Assembly: GCF_001425445.1 (NCBI RefSeq)
Contig: NZ_LMQU01000009.1
Location: 389,817-453,816, forward strand
Direction of reading: 5' to 3'
From: Devosia sp. Leaf420
GTDB lineage: Bacteria; Pseudomonadota; Alphaproteobacteria; Rhizobiales; Devosiaceae
Length of the DNA stretch: 64,000 nt
The first letter of the stretch is position 1; each line of letters opens with the position of its first letter. This document shows, piece after piece, positions 1 to 7,057 of the stretch. The notes beneath the pieces were generated by a model, which was given only the letters and a program-made list of their open reading frames with translations, ran no database searches and was not told the DNA's origin. The position numbers and the translations under genes are program-made.

Positions 1-480
1 GGGCACAAGCGGATCGCCTTTATCGGAAGAGCGCCGGGGCGCGAGGTCAATCGGCTGCGCGAAGAGGGGTATCGTACGGCCCTGACTGGAGCCGGGCTGA
101 CCGTGGATCCGCGCCTCATCATCGATGGCGATGGCACGACGGAGAGCGGCCGCGCGGCAGCCGAGTTGATGTTCGTGCGCGATGCACTGCCGACCGCCTT
201 CTTCTGCGTCAATGACGCGACGGCGCTCGGCGTGCTGATCTCGCTGAGCGCGCGGCATTACGACTTGCCGCGGCAATTCTCGATCATGGGCTTTGACGAT
301 ATCTCGTTTTCAAGCTTCGTCTCGCCGTCGCTCACGACGATGAAACAGCCGCGCACGCGCATCGGCGAGGCCGCGATGGACTTGCTGCTCGGCATGCTCG
401 CTGGCGAGACGCCAAAGGAAAGCCAGATATTGCTGCGCGCGGAACTGATCGTGCGCAACTCCGTGGGGCGAGTTGGCTGA
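1..480 (+). CDS. LacI/GalR-family transcriptional regulator, C-terminal part (5' end outside window)
   Basis: The reading frame is open from the first base, so the N-terminal HTH lies outside the window. What is visible is the sugar-binding half of a LacI/GalR repressor: HKRIAFIG opening the second subdomain, PTAFFCVNDATALGVL, the conserved SIMGFDDISFSSFVSPSLTT stretch (GFDD followed by a serine/threonine-rich strand) and a closing IVRNSVG, which is how family members typically end. The family represses sugar-catabolic genes and is released by ligand. Its targets probably lie upstream, outside the window; the next gene is convergent and unrelated (copper). Family call is firm, ligand unknown. 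Confidence 0.88.
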   Translation, partial: GHKRIAFIGRAPGREVNRLREEGYRTALTGAGLTVDPRLIIDGDGTTESGRAAAELMFVRDALPTAFFCVNDATALGVLISLSARHYDLPRQFSIMGFDDISFSSFVSPSLTTMKQPRTRIGEAAMDLLLGMLAGETPKESQILLRAELIVRNSVGRVG

Positions 481-497
481 CGTCCAGGCGTCAACCC

Positions 498-851
498 CTA
501 TTGCGGGTGCTTGGCGAGCCAATCCTGCATGAAGGCGATTTCGGCTTCCTGCGCCGCGATGACGGCTTCGGCAAGTTTTTTGACCTCAGGGTCCGAGCCG
601 TATTGAAGCGCGATCTTCGCCATGGCCACCGCACCCTGGTGATGGGGGATCATGCCGCGCATGAAATCGACGTCAGGATTGCCGGAATAATCGATGTCCA
701 TATTTTCGTGCATGGCCATGTTGGCAGCGCGAAAGGCGGCGGTGGACGGGGCTTCGCCGGCCGCGGCGGCACTATGGCCAGCGTGCTGATCCTGAGCGAA
801 GGCCGGTGCGGCAAGCAGAGTGAAGGCAAGGGCGAGAAGCGCTGGTTTCAT
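498..851 (-). CDS. DUF305 family exported protein of the copper cluster
   Basis: 117 residues. Residues 1-19 form a clean Sec signal peptide (leucine/alanine core, AFA cleavage). The mature part contains [16 protein letters not shown] with His70-His71 and nearby Met64/Met67, the signature of DUF305 (ferritin-like four-helix bundle) proteins, plus a His/Met-rich N-terminus (DQHAGH, MAMHENM). Such proteins are periplasmic and repeatedly found beside copper efflux genes; CopM of cyanobacteria binds copper. It is the last gene of the copA-cueR-copZ group on the same strand, about 70 bases after copZ, so a periplasmic copper-binding or chaperone role is inferred. Direct metal binding is not proven by sequence. 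Confidence 0.82.
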   Translation of the reverse strand: MKPALLALAFTLLAAPAFAQDQHAGHSAAAAGEAPSTAAFRAANMAMHENMDIDYSGNPDVDFMRGMIPHHQGAVAMAKIALQYGSDPEVKKLAEAVIAAQEAEIAFMQDWLAKHPQ

Positions 852-924
852 TGGGGTCTCCTATTATCGGTTGCAGCCTGCGGCCTTGCCAAATGGCAAG
901 GTCAAGCAGGGACTTTGGGCGGCT

Positions 925-1125
925 TTACGCTGGCTCGGGCGTGTAACCGGCTTCCTTGATCGCTTCTTCGCCCTTTGCGCGGTCGCCGGTGAAGCTGACC
1001 TTGTGGGTGTCGAGATCGACGGAAATTTCGGCGCCGGGCAGGGCGGTTTCGAGGGCTTTGCGGACGGTGCCGACGCAGTGGCCGCAGGTCATGTCGTTGA
1101 CGATAAAAATGGTCTTGTCGGTCAT
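925..1125 (-). CDS. copZ: CopZ-like copper chaperone (heavy-metal-associated domain)
   Basis: 66 residues forming one HMA domain: the MTCGHC metal-binding loop is at residues 12-17, followed by the usual VRKALETALPG helix and a final AGYTPEP. Cytosolic chaperones of this size bind Cu(I) through the two cysteines and hand it to the CopA ATPase or the CueR regulator. The ATG at 1125 lies one base past the cueR stop, so the two genes are translationally close. Longer in-frame readings overlap cueR and have no domain content. Confidence in family is high; the copZ name follows from context. Confidence 0.88.
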   Translation of the reverse strand: MTDKTIFIVNDMTCGHCVGTVRKALETALPGAEISVDLDTHKVSFTGDRAKGEEAIKEAGYTPEPA

Positions 1126-1126
1126 G

Positions 1127-1537
1127 TCAGTGTCCTTTGGTTTTGGTTGAGCTGCCTGCGAGATCATCGAGGATCGGGCAGTCGGGTCGGTCATCGCCAT
1201 GGCAGCAATGAACGAGATGCTTGAGCGTGCCGACCATGGATTGGAGTTCGGCAATCTTGGTTTCGAGCGCTGAAATATGGCCGGCGGCAATTTCGCGCAC
1301 TTCGCCGCTGGCGCGGGTCTTGTCCTGCCAGAGAGCGAGGAGCGCGCCGGTCTCCTCGATGGAAAAGCCGAGGGTGCGCGAGCGGCGGATGAAGCGGAGA
1401 ACATGGACCTCATCCGCGCCATAGACGCGATAATTGCTGCCAGTCCGATGCGGCGGCCGGATAAGGCCGATCTCTTCATAATAGCGGATCATCTTGGCGG
1501 AAACGCCGGTGGCGCTCGCGGCTTCACCGATATTCAT
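1127..1537 (-). CDS. cueR: CueR-type MerR-family copper-responsive regulator
   Basis: 136 residues. The N-terminal winged HTH reads MNIGEAASATGVSAKMIRYYEEIGL, then a dimerisation helix. The C-terminal loop contains Cys111-Cys112 and Cys120 (CCHGDDRPDC), matching in spacing and numbering Cys112/Cys120 that bind Cu(I) in E. coli CueR. MerR proteins untwist promoters with over-long 19-20 bp spacers; such a promoter lies just upstream of copA (3814-3844). The start overlaps the copA stop by four bases, so regulator and pump are co-transcribed, giving autoregulation. A silver/gold specificity cannot be excluded but the neighbours point to copper. Confidence 0.92.
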   Translation of the reverse strand: MNIGEAASATGVSAKMIRYYEEIGLIRPPHRTGSNYRVYGADEVHVLRFIRRSRTLGFSIEETGALLALWQDKTRASGEVREIAAGHISALETKIAELQSMVGTLKHLVHCCHGDDRPDCPILDDLAGSSTKTKGH

Positions 1538-3792
1538 AGCGCTTCTCCCTTAATGGCGCGGAGGCGCTGGGCGTTGCTGACGACAAAGACCGAGGACAGC
1601 GCCATGGCGCCGGCGCCAAGCATGGGCGAGAGCAGGATGCCGAAGGCTGGATAGAGCGCGCCGGCAGCGACGGGGATCAGCACGGTATTGTAGCCGAACG
1701 CCCAGAAGAGATTTTCCCAGATATTGCGCATGGTAGATCGGCTAACCTTTAGGGCATTGAGTACGCCTTTGAGGTCGCCGCCGAGCAAGACGACATCGGC
1801 GCTTTCAATGGCAGCGTCCGTGCCGGTGCCGACGGCAATGCCGATATCGGCTTCGGCAAGGGCTGGGGCATCGTTGATGCCGTCGCCGATATAGGCGACC
1901 GTGCGACCGTCTTGACGCAGGGCCTTGATCGCCGCGACCTTATCGGCGGGCAGGACTTCGGCACGGACTTCATCGATGCCGAGTTGGGCGGCGATGGCTG
2001 CGGCAGTGCGCTGATTATCGCCCGAGATCATCGCCGTCTTGAGACCAATGGCGTGTAGGCGGGCGATGACGGCCTTGCTGGTCGGCTTGATCACATCGGC
2101 GACCACGATGGCGGCCGCGATCTTGCCATCCACGGCGGCAAAGACCGGCGTTTTGCCTTCATCGGCAAGCCGCTGCAGCGCTTCTTCGAAGTCCGAGAGA
2201 TCAAGCCCGTCCATCATGCGGGCGGAGCCAACTTGCACCTTGCGGCCATCGATGGTGGCCGTGACGCCGTGGCCGGCGTCGGAAGCGAAGTTTTCCAGGG
2301 CGGGCAGTGTCAGGCCGGACTTTTCGGCGGCAGCGACGATGGCCAGCGCGATCGGATGTTCGGAGCGGCTTTCGGCTGCGGCGACAAGCGACAGCACCTC
2401 GTCATGGGTAAAATCGTCGTCGAGAATGAGGTCGCTGAGCACCGGCTTGCCTTCGGTCAGCGTGCCAGTCTTGTCGAAGGCGACGACGTCGGCATCGCGA
2501 AGGCGCTGCAGGGCTTCACTCTTCCGGAAGAGCACGCCGAGTTCGGCGGCGCGGCCGGTGCCGACCATGATCGAGGTGGGTGTCGCAAGACCCATGGCGC
2601 AGGGGCAGGCGATGATGAGGACGGCGACCGCGTTGACGAAACCGAATGTCAGGGCAGGGTCGGGCCCCCAGATGAGCCAGATGAGAAAGGTCAGCGCAGC
2701 CAGAGCCATGACGGCGGGCACGAACCAGGCGGTGATCAGATCGACGGTACGCTGGATCGGTAATTTGCCGGCCTGCGCTTCTTCGACCATCCGGATGATC
2801 TGGGCGAGCATGGTATCGCCGCCGACCTTGGTGGCGCGGAAGCGGAAGCTGCCGGAAGTGTTGAGCGTGCCGCCGATGACCGGTGCACCGGCAGACTTAG
2901 AGACTGGTAAGGGCTCCCCAGAAATCATGGCTTCATTGACATGGCTTGTGCCGTCGATCACCTCGCCATCGACGGCGATCTTCTCGCCCGGGCGCACGAC
3001 AATGATGTCGCCGACGCGGACTTGGGCGATATCGACTTCGAGCGATGTGCCATCGCGTTCGATGCGTGCCGTCTTGGCCTGCTCGTGCACGAGCCGCTGT
3101 ATGGCTTGGCCGGTGCGGCCCTTGGCGATGGCTTCGAGCCAGCGGCCGACGAGGATCAGCGTCACGATGACCGCAGCGGCTTCGAAATAGACGTAGCGGG
3201 TTTCCGCCGGCACGAGCTGCGGGGCGAAGGTGACCACGGTTGAGAACAGCCAGGCCGCCCCGGCGCCGAGCGCAACAAGGGAATTCATCTCGGGCGCGCC
3301 GCGCAAGAGAGCCGGGATGCCGGCCTTGAAGAAGCGAAGGCCGGGCATGAAAAGCACGAAGGTCGTGAGCACGAAATAGGCAGCATAGAGCACGTCCATC
3401 GGGATGACGGAGATCAGCCATATGTGGAAGGGCATGTAGAGATGGCCGAGCATTTCGAGCGCGAAGAGCGGAATGGTCGGGATCGCGGCGATGATGACAT
3501 CGCGCCGGAGCACGGCGGCATCTTCGTCGTGATGATGCGCGTGGTCATGCGTGGGCTGGTCGGGCAGGCGGATGCTGCTCGTGTAGCCCGCCTTTTCGAC
3601 GGCCTTCATCAGTGCATCCTGGTCGCCACCTGATACCGTTGCCCGCTCCGTTGCAAGATTGACGGAAGCCGCTTCGACGCCCGGGACTTTCAACAGTGCC
3701 TTTTCGACACGCGACACGCAGGACGCGCAGGACATGCCGGTGATGTCGAGCGTGATGGGTGTGGCAGCGGTTTTTTGGACGTGTGCGTTCAT
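1534..3792 (-). CDS. copA: Cu(I)-exporting P1B-type ATPase CopA
   Basis: 752 residues. Order: one HMA domain with MSCASC (Cys22, Cys25); a His-rich linker at 82-91; eight predicted membrane helices; the transport-site CPC motif at about 396-398; the phosphorylated Asp of DKTGT near 440; SEHPIALA in the nucleotide domain; GDGINDAPAL near 636. CPC plus a single N-terminal MxCxxC domain is the Cu+ subgroup. It exports cytosolic Cu(I) to the periplasm using ATP. First gene of the cluster copA-cueR-copZ-DUF305, started by ATG at 3792 with a GAGG ribosome site, directly behind the CueR operator. Confidence 0.95.
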   Translation of the reverse strand: MNAHVQKTAATPITLDITGMSCASCVSRVEKALLKVPGVEAASVNLATERATVSGGDQDALMKAVEKAGYTSSIRLPDQPTHDHAHHHDEDAAVLRRDVIIAAIPTIPLFALEMLGHLYMPFHIWLISVIPMDVLYAAYFVLTTFVLFMPGLRFFKAGIPALLRGAPEMNSLVALGAGAAWLFSTVVTFAPQLVPAETRYVYFEAAAVIVTLILVGRWLEAIAKGRTGQAIQRLVHEQAKTARIERDGTSLEVDIAQVRVGDIIVVRPGEKIAVDGEVIDGTSHVNEAMISGEPLPVSKSAGAPVIGGTLNTSGSFRFRATKVGGDTMLAQIIRMVEEAQAGKLPIQRTVDLITAWFVPAVMALAALTFLIWLIWGPDPALTFGFVNAVAVLIIACPCAMGLATPTSIMVGTGRAAELGVLFRKSEALQRLRDADVVAFDKTGTLTEGKPVLSDLILDDDFTHDEVLSLVAAAESRSEHPIALAIVAAAEKSGLTLPALENFASDAGHGVTATIDGRKVQVGSARMMDGLDLSDFEEALQRLADEGKTPVFAAVDGKIAAAIVVADVIKPTSKAVIARLHAIGLKTAMISGDNQRTAAAIAAQLGIDEVRAEVLPADKVAAIKALRQDGRTVAYIGDGINDAPALAEADIGIAVGTGTDAAIESADVVLLGGDLKGVLNALKVSRSTMRNIWENLFWAFGYNTVLIPVAAGALYPAFGILLSPMLGAGAMALSSVFVVSNAQRLRAIKGEAL

Positions 3793-3813
3793 GGCTATTA
3801 CCTCGTCCGCGTA

Positions 3814-3844
3814 GAGATAGACCTTCCCATGATGGGAAGGTCAA
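3814..3844 (-). promoter_or_regulatory. CueR operator/promoter of copA
   Basis: Perfect inverted repeat with 10-base arms ACCTTCCCAT / ATGGGAAGGT around one central base (3821-3841). Read on minus, TTGACC (3844-3839) is the -35 and TATCTC (3819-3814) the -10, separated by 19 bp, the over-long spacer that MerR-family activators require. The arms closely resemble the E. coli copA CueR box (CCTTCC...GGAAGG). It sits 22 bases upstream of the copA ATG. Confidence 0.9.
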
Positions 3845-3969
3845 GGGCTGTCTGTCTCTATTTGAGGCGCGCCTCGGTTTCGCCATGCGACGCGTTGGCA
3901 CAGCGTCAAAAGGGCGGATTATCTTGGGAGCGGATGAGGCGTAATCACGGAACTGTCAGGAGCAGTTCC

Positions 3970-4692
3970 ATGCAGACGGTTCGCAAAGACATCCACAATT
4001 CAGACGTGCCCATCCTATGCCAAAGCTGCGAGGCGCGGCATCAGGGTATTTGTGGCGCGCTGACGCCTGAGCAACTCGCCGCACTTGCCAAGCAAACGCG
4101 CCGCGTCAAGCGCGAAGCAGGACAGGAACTGATGGCCGACGCCATGCCGATGCCGGCCTATGCCAATGTGCTGCGCGGTGTCGTCAAACTGACCAAGGTG
4201 CTGGAGGACGGGCGGCAGCAGGTCGTCGGCCTGCAATTCGCGCCCGATCTTCTGGGCCGGCCCTTTGCCAGCGAAAGCCGGGTCAGCGTCGAAACGGCAT
4301 CGGATGTCGAACTCTGCATGATTCCCAAGCCTGCGCTCGAAGCGCTGATGCGTGATGGTAGCCCCGTCGAGCACCGGGTGATGATGCAGGCTCTGCGTGA
4401 GCTCGATGAAGCGCGCGACTGGATGGTAACGCTGGGTCGCAAGACGGCGGCCGAAAAGGTCGCAAGCTTTTTGTACCTCATTGCAACGCATATCGACCCC
4501 ACGGAAGAAGGGGCGCTAGCCACCTTCGACCTGCCGCTAAGTCGTGCCGATATCGGCGACTTCCTGGGGCTGACCATCGAGACGGTGAGCCGGCAGATGA
4601 GCAAGCTTAAGACGGATAGGGTCATCGAGATCGCCAACTACCGGCACGTCACCATCGTCGATCTCACCCAACTTCGCCTGCGCTGCGGCTAA
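3970..4692 (+). CDS. fnrL: FnrL/Fnr-type Crp-family regulator with [4Fe-4S] cysteines
   Basis: 240 residues from the ATG at 3970, which has AGGAG eight bases upstream; an upstream in-frame extension would run through the copA promoter and is rejected. N-terminal Cys17-x2-Cys20-x7-Cys28 plus Cys116 give the four cluster ligands of oxygen-sensing FNR/FnrL proteins. A cyclic-nucleotide-type beta roll follows, then a Crp HTH (LSRADIGDFLGLTIETVSRQMSKL) with the E-x2-SR recognition motif that reads TTGAT half-sites. The family activates microaerobic and anaerobic respiration genes. It is divergent from the copper cluster; no clear FNR box is visible in the shared spacer. Confidence 0.9.
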   Translation: MQTVRKDIHNSDVPILCQSCEARHQGICGALTPEQLAALAKQTRRVKREAGQELMADAMPMPAYANVLRGVVKLTKVLEDGRQQVVGLQFAPDLLGRPFASESRVSVETASDVELCMIPKPALEALMRDGSPVEHRVMMQALRELDEARDWMVTLGRKTAAEKVASFLYLIATHIDPTEEGALATFDLPLSRADIGDFLGLTIETVSRQMSKLKTDRVIEIANYRHVTIVDLTQLRLRCG

Positions 4693-4866
4693 GCCGACCG
4701 AACAAATCTCTGGTTTGCCGAAGGGCGCGGTGTGCATTTCAAATGTGATGCGCTTGGCGTGAAATGGCGCTCGAAGTGACCCATTATGGGAACCAGCCGT
4801 TAACCACAGCGGCGTAACCCTTGGTACAAATACGGATGCCCTTATCCGTGTTGATCAGGTGCTCTC

Positions 4867-6921
4867 ATGAAAACCCCGGGTAGTATAAAACTCGGAGCCA
4901 AATTGGCTCTGGCGTCCCTTATTGGCATTATCGTCGTCGCAATTATGATGGCCGCGACGATTTTCGGGACGGGTCTCACCAAACAGGCCGACGATTTCCA
5001 GGACCGACAGATGGAAATCAGACGGCTGATGCTCAATGCGAGCATATCCATGCGCGATATGGAAATCGCTGTTGGCCAGCTCAACGATGTGGCCAGTGCC
5101 GCCGAAGCCGATGCTGCATATCAAGCCGCGGCCGAAGCCGGCGGACGGATGGAAACGTTCATCACCGACGCCAAATCTCGCATGACGCGGCCGGAAAATA
5201 TCGCCAATGCCGAGGCAGTCCTCACGGCGCGCGAACAGTTCATTGCCGAAGCCGTCGGCCTCGCGGCCAATGCCAAGAAGGCGCTCGACCCCGCTGCAGC
5301 ATTGGACGTTGCCAGCGAACACAGCGCGCTCAAGCAAAAGCTTGCCGACCTCGGCGCCGACATGTCCGAACGTATGCAGCACATCACGGCGCTCGCTTCG
5401 GAATTGGCGCAAAACGCCAACGCTGCTGCCGATGGCCAGCGCGATCAGACATCGCTCATCAGCACGGCCTTGGGCGGCCTCGTCATCCTCGTCTTGATCG
5501 GCACAGCCGTTTTCGGCGCTCGCTCGGTGGCGCGACCGATCGCCGAGATCAACAAGCGCATGACCGCGCTGGCCGAGGGTGATCTGGCGAGCGAAATACC
5601 TTTTGCGGGCCGTGGCGACGAAATTGGAGACATGGCCAAGGCTGTCGCCGTTTTCCGCGACAATGGCGAGCGGGTCGCCACCATTGGGCTCGAGGAAGCC
5701 GACCGTGCCCGTGCAGCGGCGGCCCGTGCCAAATTGATGGATGCGTTTCAATCCGAGTTCGATGTCGTCGTGCGCTCGGCGAGCAATGGCGATTTCAGCA
5801 AGCGCATGCAGAGCCAGTTCGCGGATGCCGACATTGCCGGCATCGCAGCAAACTTCAACGGCATGATCGACACGATCGAAACGGGTCTAAATGAAACCGG
5901 AGAAGTGCTTTCCGCGCTGGCCCGCACGGATCTAACTCAACGTGTGACTGGGCAATATCGCGGCGCACTTGATCGGCTGAAATCAGACACCAATGCTGTT
6001 GCCGACAATCTAACCAGCGTCATGGGGCAACTTCGCGAAACGTCCCGCGCCCTGAAATTGGCCACCAGCGAAATCCTCGCCGGCGCCAACGATCTCTCGG
6101 AACGCACGACCAAACAGGCCGCGGCCATCGAACAGACATCGGCCTCCATTGAGCAGCTTTCGAGCACCGTCGTCGACAATGCCCGCAAGGCAGACGACGC
6201 AGCCGCTTCGACCACCGCATCCGCCCGTCTTGCCGGTGAAGGCGGTCAGGTGATGAACCTTGCGACCGGCGCCATGGAGCGGATCACGCAATCCTCCGCC
6301 AAGATTTCCAACATCATCGGCATGATCGACGACATCGCTTTCCAGACCAACCTCTTGGCGCTCAACGCCTCGGTGGAAGCGGCCCGTGCCGGTGAAGCCG
6401 GCAAAGGCTTTGCGGTGGTGGCCGTCGAAGTGCGTCGCTTGGCGCAATCGGCTGCCGAAGCCTCTGCCGAGGTCAAGGCGCTTATCGAGCAATCGGCTAA
6501 CGAAGTCGGGCAGGGCAGCCGCCTTGTCGCCGATGCTGCCGGCAAACTTAGGGCTATTCTCGACTCGGTCGAGACCAACAGCGCGCTGATCCAGTCCATC
6601 GCCACGGCCAGCCAGGAGCAATCCTCGGCCATCGCGGAAGTCTCCGTCGCCATCCGCCAGATGGACGAAATGACCCAGCACAACGCTGCCCTCGTCGAAG
6701 AAACCAATGCGGCAATCGAGCAGACCGAGTCTCGCGCCAGCGATCTCGATCATATCGTTGATCAGTTCAAGATCAGCGCCAGCGCGACACCCGTCTCTCG
6801 TGCCGCAGCGTCGGCACGACCAAGCCCAGTCAAAGCCGTGCAAAACAAGATCGCCTCTGCCTCGCGCGCCTATATCAGCCGGGGAAATACCGCGCTCAAA
6901 GATGACTGGAGCGAATTCTAG
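4867..6921 (+). CDS. Methyl-accepting chemotaxis protein
   Basis: 684 residues. A first membrane helix at about 10-31, a helical periplasmic sensor to about 195, second membrane helix at about 199-217, then HAMP (ARPIAEINKRMTALAEGD) and a second HAMP-like helical unit (residues about 300-370, NGDFSKRMQSQFADADIAG). The cytoplasmic signalling hairpin holds the strongly conserved DDIAFQTNLLALNASVEAAR near 488-507, which binds CheA/CheW. The last five residues are DWSEF, fitting the xWxxF pentapeptide that tethers CheR/CheB. No other che gene is nearby. Ligand unknown. Confidence 0.93.
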   Translation: MKTPGSIKLGAKLALASLIGIIVVAIMMAATIFGTGLTKQADDFQDRQMEIRRLMLNASISMRDMEIAVGQLNDVASAAEADAAYQAAAEAGGRMETFITDAKSRMTRPENIANAEAVLTAREQFIAEAVGLAANAKKALDPAAALDVASEHSALKQKLADLGADMSERMQHITALASELAQNANAAADGQRDQTSLISTALGGLVILVLIGTAVFGARSVARPIAEINKRMTALAEGDLASEIPFAGRGDEIGDMAKAVAVFRDNGERVATIGLEEADRARAAAARAKLMDAFQSEFDVVVRSASNGDFSKRMQSQFADADIAGIAANFNGMIDTIETGLNETGEVLSALARTDLTQRVTGQYRGALDRLKSDTNAVADNLTSVMGQLRETSRALKLATSEILAGANDLSERTTKQAAAIEQTSASIEQLSSTVVDNARKADDAAASTTASARLAGEGGQVMNLATGAMERITQSSAKISNIIGMIDDIAFQTNLLALNASVEAARAGEAGKGFAVVAVEVRRLAQSAAEASAEVKALIEQSANEVGQGSRLVADAAGKLRAILDSVETNSALIQSIATASQEQSSAIAEVSVAIRQMDEMTQHNAALVEETNAAIEQTESRASDLDHIVDQFKISASATPVSRAAASARPSPVKAVQNKIASASRAYISRGNTALKDDWSEF

Positions 6922-7009
6922 TTTGGGTCTCGCAGACCGCGAGCGCAGCTTGGGGTTTGCATCCATCAAGATGCGTCTCTAGCAAAGCATGCTCCGTCTT
7001 TTATGATCT

Positions 7010-7044
7010 GGGGTGGAAGGATAACCTTCCACCCCATCTTCTTT
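7010..7044 (+). terminator. Rho-independent terminator after the chemoreceptor gene
   Basis: An 11-bp perfect stem GGGGTGGAAGG / CCTTCCACCCC with a four-base loop (7010-7035), followed by ATCTTCTTT. It lies about 90 bases after the chemoreceptor stop and only 14 bases before the fucosidase start, so it could also attenuate read-through into that gene. Confidence 0.75.
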
Positions 7045-7057
7045 GCAAGGACCCGAT

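Noticed and set aside
3775..3969. N-terminal extension of the FnrL gene
   Set aside because: It would run across the copA promoter and CueR operator, has no homology-like content, and ATG 3970 has a good ribosome site.
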